Assembly: GCA_965206365.1 (NCBI GenBank)
Contig: CBDBJL010000024.1
Location: 28,461 to 92,460, forward strand
DNA: 64,000 nt
Origin: CBDBJL01 sp965206365
Lineage (GTDB): Bacteria; Pseudomonadota; Alphaproteobacteria; JABAAW01; JAHZMA01
Reading direction: 5' to 3'
In this document: positions 48,176-56,738 of the stretch, in pieces
Numbering within the stretch: the first letter of the stretch is position 1
Layout of the letters: the number at the start of each line of letters is the position of its first letter
Made by a program: the position numbers and the translations under genes
The notes under the pieces: model-generated
What the model saw: only the letters and a program-made list of their open reading frames with translations
Databases searched by the model: none
Told to the model about the DNA's origin: nothing

Positions 48176-50395
48176 ATGGCAAATATTCCTACCCGTGCCG
48201 AGTTGATAGATTTTATCACAACAAAAAACCCGCACCCTGATAAAAGAGAAATTGCTCGAATTTTTCATGTGAAGGGTGATGATCGCGTTGCGCTGAAAAT
48301 CATATTACAACAGCTGAAAAAAGAAGGACTTTATCGACAAGAAAAATTCCGCAAATTAAGTTCTGTTTTATGGTTAGAAGTGCTTGGCCTCGATAAAGAT
48401 GGGCATTTGCAAGCCCGTCCGTTAAAAAATTCCGAAGATAATATCCCACCTATTTATATAGACACCCAAAAATCTGCTCCCCCAAAAGGGGCTCATATTC
48501 TTGCCCGCATGCAATTTGTTAAAACCCATTATCGCGCCATTGTGATGCGAATTGAAACGAAAGCTTCGGCAAACTTACCCGGCATCATCGGAATGATTGA
48601 AGAAGATGAATTTGGTTATTTTTTCACTTCCATCGACCGCAAGGCCCGATTTCATTGTGGTTTTCCTGATGCTATAATTGCAGAAAAATCATTATCTCCT
48701 GGCGATATTGTTCGCCTAAAACTTAAAAAAACACCGACAAGAGAAAATCCCGAACCAAACATCACCCATAATATTGCCTCAATTACTCGCATTGTCCATC
48801 AATCAGAGCCGCATGCGCTGAGTTTGCTAACGCTTGCGCGCCATAATATCGAGTCCGAATTTCCTAAGGAAGTTCAAGACCAAGCTGAATCTTTACAACC
48901 AGCAAGTTTGGTTGCCAACAATCAACATCGTGATTTAACAGATCTGCCCTTTGTTACGATGGATGGTGCCGATGCAAAAGATTTTGATGATGCGGTTTAT
49001 GCCGAAATTCCTGAAAATAAGGCTGAAAACGCCATACTTTATGTGGCGATTGCTGATGTTAGTTATTATGTTCTTCCCAACTGTGCAATCGATTTAGAAG
49101 CCAAGCGTCGTGGCAATTCAATCTATTTACCTGATAAAGTTGTGCCGATGTTGCCCGAGAAACTTTCCAATAATTTATGTTCCCTGCGTGCAGGTGAATT
49201 ACGCCCGGTAATGGTTGCCCGTATAAGCATTGATCAATATGGTAATTTAGGTGATTGTGACTTTTTTCGTGCTTTTATTAAATCTGTCGCGCGCCTCACC
49301 TATGAGCAAGCAGAGGAATATTTAAACCTTTCTGTTGCGAATGTGGAAAATAAATTCTTAAAATCTCATATTACGGCACTAGAATCTATTTATGTTCGGC
49401 TAAAAAATAAACGTGATAAGCGCGGTGCGATTGATTTGGAACGCAGTGAATATAAAATTGCTTTTAATGCTGATTTTGTCCCCATTGCGGTTACTCAACA
49501 AACACGCCTCACCAGCCATAAAATGATTGAAGAGATGATGATTGCTGCCAATGTAGCCGTAGCCAATTTCCTACAAAATCATCATGCTCCTTGCGTATTT
49601 CGCGTGCATGAGAGCCCATCTCCAATCAAGGCTGAAGAATTGCGGCTAACAGCGGTTAAATTTGGATTGAAAATGCCCAAAAAAATGGGAAAAAAACCGA
49701 TGGATTATCGGCAATTATTATTACGAGCCCGCGGACAAGATTATTACCCTTTGCTTACCGAGGCAACTTTGCGTGCCCAATCCCAAGCTGTCTACGCGGT
49801 CGAAAATATTGGACATTTTGGTTTGGCCCTAGAGAGATACTGCCATTTCACATCACCGATTCGCCGTTATAGCGATTTATGCGTTCATCGTGCCTTAAAT
49901 GCTCTGTTAACCAAAAAAAAATCACAAACCCCTACAATTACCCCTGAACTGTGCCAAAAGCTTTGCGAAACAGAACGGCTTGCCCAAAAATGCGAATATG
50001 ATGCTTTTGACCATTATGGTGCGATGCTTTTGCAGCATAGAATCGGTGAGCAAACAAACGGCAGCATTGCTCACATTGCCCAGGCCGGTTTGTTTATTCA
50101 TCTTGATGATTACCACATTGAAGGTTTTATGCCGGCACGATTAATGTTACCAGCATATTTACGATATCAGCGTGAACGTTGTGAGGCGATTTTAAAGAGC
50201 CATTATAAAATTACTGAAAAAATTGCTGTTATTATCCATGATGTACAAATTTGGCGTGGTGAGATCACTCTAATAGCTGTGCATAATAAAGTTAAAAATA
50301 AAAGCCAAAATCTTGCCAAAAAATATTATTCGCACCCGAAAGCTGAGCAAAAACGAAGCGATAATAGCAATAAACCCTCGCGAAAGCGAAGATAA
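48176..50395 (+). CDS. rnr: Ribonuclease R
   Basis: A 3'-5' exoribonuclease of the RNB family that degrades structured RNA. It begins with a winged-helix part (residues 1-70) and cold-shock-like OB domains, then the RNB core with the acidic active site FVTMDGADAKDFDDAVYAE, RRGNSIYLPDKVVPMLPEKLS, and FTSPIRRYSDLCVHRAL. A C-terminal S1 domain (residues about 620-700) and a basic tail follow. 739 residues is normal. The topA-rnr order is common in alphaproteobacteria. It converges on the flagellin gene with 9 bases between stops. Confidence 0.96.
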   Translation: MANIPTRAELIDFITTKNPHPDKREIARIFHVKGDDRVALKIILQQLKKEGLYRQEKFRKLSSVLWLEVLGLDKDGHLQARPLKNSEDNIPPIYIDTQKSAPPKGAHILARMQFVKTHYRAIVMRIETKASANLPGIIGMIEEDEFGYFFTSIDRKARFHCGFPDAIIAEKSLSPGDIVRLKLKKTPTRENPEPNITHNIASITRIVHQSEPHALSLLTLARHNIESEFPKEVQDQAESLQPASLVANNQHRDLTDLPFVTMDGADAKDFDDAVYAEIPENKAENAILYVAIADVSYYVLPNCAIDLEAKRRGNSIYLPDKVVPMLPEKLSNNLCSLRAGELRPVMVARISIDQYGNLGDCDFFRAFIKSVARLTYEQAEEYLNLSVANVENKFLKSHITALESIYVRLKNKRDKRGAIDLERSEYKIAFNADFVPIAVTQQTRLTSHKMIEEMMIAANVAVANFLQNHHAPCVFRVHESPSPIKAEELRLTAVKFGLKMPKKMGKKPMDYRQLLLRARGQDYYPLLTEATLRAQSQAVYAVENIGHFGLALERYCHFTSPIRRYSDLCVHRALNALLTKKKSQTPTITPELCQKLCETERLAQKCEYDAFDHYGAMLLQHRIGEQTNGSIAHIAQAGLFIHLDDYHIEGFMPARLMLPAYLRYQRERCEAILKSHYKITEKIAVIIHDVQIWRGEITLIAVHNKVKNKSQNLAKKYYSHPKAEQKRSDNSNKPSRKRR

Positions 50396-50404
50396 TGCTG
50401 GTGG

Positions 50405-51325
50405 TTAATTCCCCACCAATTTTAGCAAAATCTGTTGCGTGCGATATGAATTGCTAATAGAAGTAATGCTAATTTCATGTTTTAATGCCAATGATTTTGA
50501 ATTTGCCGCCTCTGCATTCAGATCTGCCAATGAAATTTTTTCCGACCCTACCAAAAGTTTGGTCGAATATTCATTCACAAATAGGCTTCTTGTTTGTAGC
50601 AATCCTGTACGGTTGCCAAAATCTCTTTCAATATCTTGCAATCTTTCATCCGCTCTCGTTAACAGCGCATCGATACTATCGATATATTGTAGTGAGCTAA
50701 ATTGTGAAAACCCTTGAAAGAAGGTTGCAGAATCTAACTGAATCGCTGTGAAGTTAAAATTTGCAATGCTCAGCTGAAACAAATCAGCAATAGAAAAAAG
50801 CGCACCTGTGCTTACATTAGAACCCAGAACTTCACGTCCACCAACTTCAAGACGTGATTCTTCGACATCAGAGAATCGTACAATCAATCGATTCGTATCA
50901 CTTGCCAATAAATTAATTCCACCATATTCGGTATCATTGACCAAATGAACAATTTGCGCAGCAACCTCCTTAAAAATATCATTTAAGGCGAGCCTATTCG
51001 CCACTGGTTGCCCCCGCCCGGAATTCACATATCCACGTAATTGTCGGATAAGATCCGAAAGCGTCTCAATAGACGTATTATGGGCTTGAAGCGTACTAAC
51101 ACCTTGTTCGATATCAATTTTACGTTCTAAAAATAAATCTACACGTTCATTTAAGCTTGTAACGCGAAAATAATCGACAACACCATCTTTAATGCTATTA
51201 ATTTTTTTACCGGTAACCAAACGATTTTGCGTTCGGTTATTTAATCTTTCATTTTCTTGTATTACCGTCAAAGTTTTGCGAACCGTTTGTCCTAAACCCA
51301 AACGCAAATCCAGATCACTGGCCAT
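50405..51325 (-). CDS. Flagellin
   Basis: 306 residues from ATG 51325, preceded by GAAGAGAG. The conserved flagellin N-terminus (NERLNNRTQNRLVTGKKINS) and C-terminus (NAEAANSKSLALKHEISITS) frame a short, mainly helical centre, so the variable outer domain is nearly absent. The start is unusual (ASDLDLRLGLGQTVRKTLTV) and lacks the typical N-terminal MAL-x-INTN. Function as filament subunit is inferred. Only this gene and a FliK-like fragment at 63506 speak for motility in the window. A sigma-54-type promoter lies upstream. Confidence 0.82.
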   Translation of the reverse strand: MASDLDLRLGLGQTVRKTLTVIQENERLNNRTQNRLVTGKKINSIKDGVVDYFRVTSLNERVDLFLERKIDIEQGVSTLQAHNTSIETLSDLIRQLRGYVNSGRGQPVANRLALNDIFKEVAAQIVHLVNDTEYGGINLLASDTNRLIVRFSDVEESRLEVGGREVLGSNVSTGALFSIADLFQLSIANFNFTAIQLDSATFFQGFSQFSSLQYIDSIDALLTRADERLQDIERDFGNRTGLLQTRSLFVNEYSTKLLVGSEKISLADLNAEAANSKSLALKHEISITSISNSYRTQQILLKLVGN

Positions 51326-51373
51326 AATTTTATCTCTCTTCAAATTGCTTATTTATCTAAGCATTGTTATTTA

Positions 51374-51390
51374 AGCAATTTTTATGCCCA
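51374..51390 (-). promoter_or_regulatory. Sigma-54-type (-24/-12) promoter before flagellin
   Basis: On the minus strand GGGCATAAAAATTGCTT matches the consensus TGGCACG-N4-TTGCT, with GG and GC 12 bases apart as required. Transcription would start near 51363, about 38 bases before the flagellin ATG. Sigma-54 control of late flagellar genes is well known in alphaproteobacteria such as Caulobacter. Confidence 0.55.
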
Positions 51391-51527
51391 TTCTTAAGAT
51401 ATTGCTATTTTTCTCAATATATTTATAATGACCTCTAATAAAGATAATATAAAGCACACTCGCATAGTTTGGGTTTGCTTCGCTGGTTTCTCGTATGGTT
51501 CATAATCAATTATTAGGTGCTTAACCC

Positions 51528-51953
51528 ATGTTTAGAAATGAAATTCCCTACCTGCTGATTCGGCTTGCCTTTGGAGCTGTTTTACTTAGCCATGGCTTAT
51601 TGCTGAAGGTGTTCACTTTGGGGATAGAAAATACACTCAGCTATTTTAACGATGCCTATAACATCCCTGCAACCCTCACTTATTTAATTATTTTTGGTGA
51701 AACCTTTGGTGGGCTTGCAATTCTTGTTGGGCTTTACACAAGATTAGCTGCTTTGTTATCTCTGCCAATATTAATTGGAGCTTTTTGCATTCATCTTGGG
51801 AATGGTTGGCTTTTTAGCAATCCTGGAGGTGGGTGGGAATTCCCTGCTTTACTCATTATTATGGCGATCATTTTAAGCATTCGTGGCAACGGGATTCTTG
51901 CAATCAGGCAACTTCCTATTATTGATGCTTTTATCCCTGATATCCTAAAGTAG
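51528..51953 (+). CDS. DoxX-family membrane protein
   Basis: 141 residues, four membrane helices, with family features: LLIRLAFGAVLLSHGLLLKV at the start, IIFGETFGGLAILVGLYTRL in the middle, and GWLFSNPGGGWEFPALLIIM. DoxX proteins are small membrane proteins linked in some bacteria to redox or respiratory functions, but the reaction is not known. It is 37 bases upstream of a DUF805 gene, probably one transcript. Confidence 0.8.
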   Translation: MFRNEIPYLLIRLAFGAVLLSHGLLLKVFTLGIENTLSYFNDAYNIPATLTYLIIFGETFGGLAILVGLYTRLAALLSLPILIGAFCIHLGNGWLFSNPGGGWEFPALLIIMAIILSIRGNGILAIRQLPIIDAFIPDILK

Positions 51954-51989
51954 TAACCTCTGAAAAATAAAGATGATAACAAAAATAAT

Positions 51990-52433
51990 ATGAATTTTAT
52001 CTCTGCTATTATATCGGTATGGCACAATCGTAATAATTTTGATGGAGCCACATCACGCTCAGAATTTTGGTATTTTCAATTATTTACCTTGATTATCTCT
52101 AATTTTTTTATTTTACCCTTGGATGCCGTTATTTTTTCCTATCAATTCCATTCTCCTGTTAGTACATTATGGATTATTTTCTTAATGCGAATCAACACGC
52201 CCCTAATTATTAGAAGACTTTATGATAGTGGCACAGCAACATGGAAAGGGTTGGTTGTGCTGATACCCGTGATTGGGTTGCCCGTGCTTATCCATGTTAA
52301 TAGCCCATTATGGCTATTAACATGGAGCTTGACTATTGCTATTTTCACAAGCTATTTTATTTATTTAATGCAATTAAAAAGCTGGCGACGCGATCAACCA
52401 CGTGGAATAGAGAAAATAAAATCGCTCAAATAA
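51990..52433 (+). CDS. DUF805-family membrane protein
   Basis: 147 residues with four hydrophobic segments and the DUF805 signature F-x-G-x-x-S-R-x-E-F-W (FDGATSRSEFWYF) and RRLYDSGTATWKG in place of the common RLHDxGxSGW. Function unknown. The gap that follows (52434-52894) holds no supported gene; a 79-codon Lys/Phe-rich frame at 52441-52680 is doubtful. Confidence 0.75.
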   Translation: MNFISAIISVWHNRNNFDGATSRSEFWYFQLFTLIISNFFILPLDAVIFSYQFHSPVSTLWIIFLMRINTPLIIRRLYDSGTATWKGLVVLIPVIGLPVLIHVNSPLWLLTWSLTIAIFTSYFIYLMQLKSWRRDQPRGIEKIKSLK

Positions 52434-52894
52434 TCTGAGATTGGGGCAAGCATCTGTATTTTTCTTGAAAATGCATGATCTAAAAAAGAATACTTCTATA
52501 AATATTTTTGTTACGCGCTTATTTTATCGCTTTTTCATAATAAAATCCCAAACTTATCCCTTAAAATCTGGTATAAATAAGCAGTATAATAAGATAAAAA
52601 ATAAAACAAGAAAGCTTAACAAAGGCAATATTTTCTTTTTGCCCAAACCATATTGCCATACCTCATTCAACCCTTTATAATGAAAAAACTATCCTAAACA
52701 CCGAAAGCAACCCTGTATGGTGCTAGTGGCTTATGTTATTGTTTAATTTGCACAGTTTATTGGGTTTGTTTCTGGTTAAATTGGGCACGGTTAGAGTAAA
52801 ACCTTTCCTGTGAAAATTTAAAACTAAATTAAACTAGCTGGGTTTTGGGTTGTTTGTTTTCCAAAAATTACTTATTCATTTTTGGAAGACGTTA

Positions 52895-52922
52895 TTCTTG
52901 CCATACTTTCCTATGGTGTAAT
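52895..52922 (+). promoter_or_regulatory. Promoter with palindromic spacer before proX copy 2
   Basis: TTCTTG (52895-52900) and TGTAAT (52917-52922) are 16 bases apart. The spacer CCATACTTTCCTATGG is an inverted repeat CCATA-N6-TATGG filling the whole gap. The same arrangement is kept at 54616-54643. A regulator bound here would block RNA polymerase. The leader would be only about 13 bases, with the site TAGGGGATT near the start of the message. Confidence 0.5.
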
Positions 52923-52941
52923 TTTTTTAGGGGATTATTCA

Positions 52942-53925
52942 ATGAAATTTTTTTTATTCACAGTCGTTTTCGCCGTTAATTTGTTGTTTTCCGGTCAGGC
53001 CTTTGCTGCTTGCTCGAAAACACAAGTTGCTGAAATGAATTGGCCTTCTGGCGAAGTTCTTGCAACAATTATTGAATTCATACTTAATACTGGTTACGAC
53101 TGTAAAGCCGAAATTATCAGCACATCAACGCAACCTGCGATTGTCGCAATGGTTGAGAAAGGTGAGCCTCATATTAATCCTGAGGCTTGGGTTAATTCGA
53201 TCAAAAAAGTAGTGGATGAGGGCATTGCTTCTGGCAAACTCACTGATAATGGTGATATTTTCTTAGATGGTGGTCTTGAAGCTTGGTGGATTCCTGCTTA
53301 TATGGCGGAAACCCATCCTAAAATTACAACGATTAAGGATGTCATTAAAAATCCTAGAGTTTTTCAAGATCCTGAACATCCTGGGAAAGGTCGTTTTTAT
53401 AATTGTCCTGCCGGTTGGGCGTGTCGTACAATTAGTAATAATTTGGCAAGAGCTTATGGTATGGATAAAAAATTCAATGTTTTTGATCCAGGTACCGGTG
53501 AAAATTTAAAAGCTTCGATCGCCAAAGCCTTTGCTCGTAAAGAGCCATGGGTTGGGTATTACTGGGGTCCAACAGCTGTATTGGGTAAATATCCAATGAT
53601 TCGGGTTAAAATGAATCCTTTTGATCCTGTAGGTCATGCTTGTAATCAGCAAGAAGATTGTGATAATCCACATGCGGGTAAATTCCCTCCAGCGCGTGTT
53701 GCCAAACTTATTGTTGCTGACTATGCCAAGCAAAACAAAGAAATTACTGATTTCATTACCAAAATGGGAATTCCGAATGACGTTGTGAATAAAGTTCTTG
53801 CATGGAAAGAAAATAATGCCGCTAACAAACAACAAACTGCTGGCTATTTTATGGCTACTTATCCTGAGCTTTGGAAATCATGGGTGCCAAAAAATGTTGC
53901 AAGTAAGCTTGCAAAAGCTCTATAA
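52942..53925 (+). CDS. Choline/glycine-betaine ABC transporter substrate-binding protein (copy 2)
   Basis: ATG 52942 with TAGGGG upstream; a longer frame from 52882 crosses the promoter and is rejected. 327 residues: signal peptide to AFAA, then CSKTQVAEMNWPSGEVLATI. Aromatic ligand patches EAWWIPAYM, PAGWACRT and EPWVGYYWGPTAVLG are intact. It differs from copy 3 mainly in the signal peptide and in scattered residues (about nine in ten identical by eye), so it is the product of a fairly recent tandem duplication. It has its own promoter and terminator and is not continuous with the permease genes. Confidence 0.88.
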   Translation: MKFFLFTVVFAVNLLFSGQAFAACSKTQVAEMNWPSGEVLATIIEFILNTGYDCKAEIISTSTQPAIVAMVEKGEPHINPEAWVNSIKKVVDEGIASGKLTDNGDIFLDGGLEAWWIPAYMAETHPKITTIKDVIKNPRVFQDPEHPGKGRFYNCPAGWACRTISNNLARAYGMDKKFNVFDPGTGENLKASIAKAFARKEPWVGYYWGPTAVLGKYPMIRVKMNPFDPVGHACNQQEDCDNPHAGKFPPARVAKLIVADYAKQNKEITDFITKMGIPNDVVNKVLAWKENNAANKQQTAGYFMATYPELWKSWVPKNVASKLAKAL

Positions 53926-53954
53926 TCTATTATATAGCCATTGAATTATTCTCT

Positions 53955-53995
53955 AAAGGGGGGATAGCCATTAAAGCTTTCCGCCCTTTTTTATT
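53955..53995 (+). terminator. Terminator behind proX copy 2
   Basis: AAAGGGGGGATAGC and GCTTTCCGCCCTTT pair over 14 positions with two mismatches around the loop CATTAAA, followed by TTTTATT. A good rho-independent terminator 30 bases behind the stop codon. Confidence 0.8.
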
Positions 53996-54259
53996 GTAAT
54001 ATTACCATTACTGAAATTCTGTCGATGCCAAAAGAACAGGGAAATTCAGAGGAAGACTTTCAGGCAAAATACGGGTTATTTTCTGGCTATCGGTCTTGAA
54101 TATTCAAAGTGCTAAGCGAATCGATCATAGATACCAAAAGAAACGCACGAAACATCGCAATAATTTTTTAAATAATGATCCCCCTAAACGTCCAATCGAC
54201 GGAATCAATAAAACATAAAAATAGTGCCAAAAATGAGATTTTGGTTCCAACCTCTAATT

Positions 54260-54280
54260 TTATCCACAGATTTATCCACA
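54260..54280 (+). promoter_or_regulatory. Two consensus DnaA boxes
   Basis: TTATCCACA occurs at 54260-54268 and again at 54272-54280, 12 bases apart, same strand. Both match the DnaA box consensus exactly. The surrounding 53996-54467 segment is AT-rich and gene-free, apart from a 33-codon open stretch ending near 54100 that may be a gene remnant. Confidence 0.5.
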
Positions 54281-54615
54281 AATTCCGCAATTAGCTTCGG
54301 TGAAATTCACGAAATAAGAGGAAATTATAAGGTAATGATCCCTTTTTTAAGAAACCATTCGTAAGAATAACTATGCCCCATTCTCTTAAACAACTGTGAT
54401 TATTCCTATTAAAAATATCTTAAAAGAATATATTTTTCGCAAATAAACTTTTTATTGTCGTAATTCGCACAGTTTATTGGGATTACTTCTTGTTAAACTG
54501 AGGGCGGTTGGAATTAAATCTGTTCTGCTGAGACCTGAAGCCAAATAAAATTGGCTAGGGGCTGGGGGTTGGTTTGATTCTCTGTCTTGTAGAATTTATG
54601 TTTTATAAGACGTTG

Positions 54616-54643
54616 TTCTTGCCATAATTTACTATGGTATAAC
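54616..54643 (+). promoter_or_regulatory. Promoter with palindromic spacer before proX copy 3
   Basis: TTCTTG (54616-54621), 16-base spacer CCATAATTTACTATGG, TATAAC (54638-54643). The half sites CCATA/TATGG are unchanged from the copy at 52895 although the inner six bases differ in two places, which argues that the palindrome is under selection. Confidence 0.55.
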
Positions 54644-54662
54644 TCTTTTTTAGGGGATTTTT

Positions 54663-55646
54663 ATGAAAAAATCTTTATTAGCAGTAGCTTTAGGCATTAG
54701 CTTATTGTTTTCCGGTCAGGCATTTGCTGCTTGCTCGAAAACACAAGTTGCTGAAATGAATTGGGCTTCTGGTGAAGTTCTTGCAACAATTATTGAATTC
54801 ATACTTAATACTGGTTACGACTGTAAAGCCGAACTGATCAGTACATCAACGCAACCTGCGATTGCCGCAATGGTTGAGAAGGGTGAGCCTCATATTAATC
54901 CTGAGGCTTGGGTTAATTCAATTAAAAGAGTGGTGGAGGAGGGCATTGCTTCTGGTAAACTCACTGATAATGGTGATATTTTCTCAGATGGTGGTCTTGA
55001 AGCTTGGTGGATTCCTGCTTATATGGCGGAAACCCATCCTAAAATTAAAACGATTAAAGATGTCATCAAAAATCGTAAGGTTTTTGAAGATCCCGAAGAT
55101 CCAAAAAAAGGTCGTTTTTATGGATGTCCTGCCGGTTGGGCGTGTCGTACAATTAGTAATAATTTGGCAAGAGCTTATGGTATGGATGAAAAATTCAATG
55201 TTTTTGATCCAGGTACCGGTGAAAACTTAAAAGCTTCGATTGCCAAAGCCTTTGCTCGCAAAGAACCATGGGTTGGGTATTATTGGGGTCCAACAGCTGT
55301 ATTGGGTAAATACCCAATGATGCGGATTAAAATGAATCCTGCCGATCCTGTAGGTCATGCTTGTAATCAGAAAGAAGATTGTGATAATCCACATGCGGGT
55401 CAATTCCCTGTATCGCGTGTTGCCAAACTTGTTGTTGCTGACTATGCCAAGCAAAACAAAGAAATTACTGATTTCATTACCAAAATGGAAATTCCGAATG
55501 ACGTTGTGAATAAGGTCCTTGCATGGAAAGAAGATAATAGTGCTGATAAAACACAAACTGCTGGCTATTTTATGGCTACCTATCCTGATATTTGGAAATC
55601 ATGGGTACCAAAAAATGTTGCAAGTAAGCTTGCAAAAGCTCTATAA
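54663..55646 (+). CDS. proX: Choline/glycine-betaine ABC transporter substrate-binding protein (copy 3)
   Basis: 327 residues with signal peptide (SLLFSGQAFAA) and mature start CSKTQVAEMNWASGEVL. Ligand-cage aromatics as in copy 2. It directly precedes proW and proV on the same strand, in the X-W-V order known from the rhizobial choline system, so this is the cognate binding protein. A terminator-like hairpin between it and proW probably lets it be made in excess over the membrane parts, as is usual for binding proteins. Confidence 0.88.
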   Translation: MKKSLLAVALGISLLFSGQAFAACSKTQVAEMNWASGEVLATIIEFILNTGYDCKAELISTSTQPAIAAMVEKGEPHINPEAWVNSIKRVVEEGIASGKLTDNGDIFSDGGLEAWWIPAYMAETHPKIKTIKDVIKNRKVFEDPEDPKKGRFYGCPAGWACRTISNNLARAYGMDEKFNVFDPGTGENLKASIAKAFARKEPWVGYYWGPTAVLGKYPMMRIKMNPADPVGHACNQKEDCDNPHAGQFPVSRVAKLVVADYAKQNKEITDFITKMEIPNDVVNKVLAWKEDNSADKTQTAGYFMATYPDIWKSWVPKNVASKLAKAL

Positions 55647-55673
55647 TCTATTATATAGTTATTGAATTGTTCT

Positions 55674-55713
55674 AAAAGGGAGGATAGCCATTAAAGCTTT
55701 CCTCCCTTTTTTC
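55674..55713 (+). terminator. Attenuator/terminator between proX copy 3 and proW
   Basis: AAAAGGGAGGATAGC (55674-55688) and GCTTTCCTCCCTTTT (55696-55710) form a 15-position stem with one mismatch, then TTTTTTC. It is the counterpart of the hairpin at 53955 and stands 30 bases before the proW ATG, so partial read-through must feed proW-proV unless they have their own promoter. Confidence 0.78.
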
Positions 55714-55743
55714 TATTAATCTTATTCACAAGGAGGACAAAAA

Positions 55744-56733
55744 ATGTCATTACAATCAGTAATTGAATTTTTAGGGTTAAGTAAATTATGTGAAAACCCT
55801 TCAGTGAAAAAACTTTATAGCCTACCTGGTACAGATACCGTTAATTTTCCTTCCATCGATGTGCTTCACGAGGTTTGCCCGATCGTACCACGAATTGCAA
55901 TTTTACAAGGCGTTGTGGATGATAATTTTAAAAGTTTCATTCGCTCTTATGGTGAATATATGGAGTTAGCACTCTCTCCTTTTCTAAAATTTTTGGTTTT
56001 CACCGAACAAATAATGCTCTATACCCCTTGGTGGATCATTACCGCTGTTTTATTGGGGATTGTTTACTTTTTGTCTCGCAAACCTAAATTCACTGCTTAT
56101 GTGGGCGTTGCCTTATTATTTATCGGTATTTTTGGAATGTGGAATGCCGCCATGCAAACGCTGTCGTTCATTTTTGTCTGTACTTTAATCTGTGTTGCCC
56201 TGGGCATTCCGATTGGACTTTGGATGGCACGTAATAATCGGGTAAGAAATTTCATCGTCCCGATTTTAGATATTCTGCAAACGATGCCAAGCTTTGTTTA
56301 TCTGATTCCGGTTGTTATGTTGTTTGGAGTTGGCAAAGTTCCAGGGGCAATTGCCGTTATTTTCTATGCAATTCCACCTGTAATTCGTTTGACTGATTTG
56401 GGAATTCGTTTGGTAGATGAAGAAGTTATTGAAGCTGCTGATGCTTTTGGAGCTTCGAAAACACAAAAATTATTTGGTGTGCAAATTCCTTTGGCAGTAC
56501 CAACAATTATGGCTGGTGTTAACCAAACTATTATGATGTCTTTAGCAATGGTTGTTATTGCTTCCATGGTAGGGGTTCGCGGTATCGGAATTAATGTGCT
56601 AAGCGCAGTCACCAATCAATATCTAGCTCTTGGGTTGCTTAATGGGGGTGCTATTGTTATTTTGGCAATCATTATCGACCGCGTTAGCAAATCTGCGGTA
56701 GAGCTTAAACATTCAGATACAAAGAGGATGTAA
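55744..56733 (+). CDS. proW: Choline/betaine ABC transporter permease
   Basis: 329 residues. A long N-terminal part (about 90 residues) precedes the membrane domain, which has the ProW-type core LWMARNNRVRNFIVPILDIL, QTMPSFVYLIPVVMLFGVGK, and the EAA loop EVIEAADAFGASKTQKLFGV that docks to the ATPase. It forms the channel for the ligand delivered by ProX. Ribosome site AAGGAGGAC before ATG 55744 is the best in the region. ATPase gene follows after 5 bases. Confidence 0.92.
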   Translation: MSLQSVIEFLGLSKLCENPSVKKLYSLPGTDTVNFPSIDVLHEVCPIVPRIAILQGVVDDNFKSFIRSYGEYMELALSPFLKFLVFTEQIMLYTPWWIITAVLLGIVYFLSRKPKFTAYVGVALLFIGIFGMWNAAMQTLSFIFVCTLICVALGIPIGLWMARNNRVRNFIVPILDILQTMPSFVYLIPVVMLFGVGKVPGAIAVIFYAIPPVIRLTDLGIRLVDEEVIEAADAFGASKTQKLFGVQIPLAVPTIMAGVNQTIMMSLAMVVIASMVGVRGIGINVLSAVTNQYLALGLLNGGAIVILAIIIDRVSKSAVELKHSDTKRM

Positions 56734-56738
56734 TCGAG

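Larger units (their letters stand above)
52736..54000 (+). repeat. Tandem duplication unit A (promoter-proX-terminator)
   Basis: Matches 54453-55720 at an offset of 1717-1721 bp. The leader (CACAGTTTATTGGG at 52751 and 54468), the promoter, the whole proX gene and the terminator hairpin are all repeated with high identity. The 470 bases between the units are unique. Confidence 0.85.

Noticed and set aside
52441..52680. Plus-strand frame of 79 codons behind the DUF805 gene
   Set aside because: Composition of non-coding AT-rich DNA (Lys, Asn, Phe, Ile), no ribosome site, no recognisable family.
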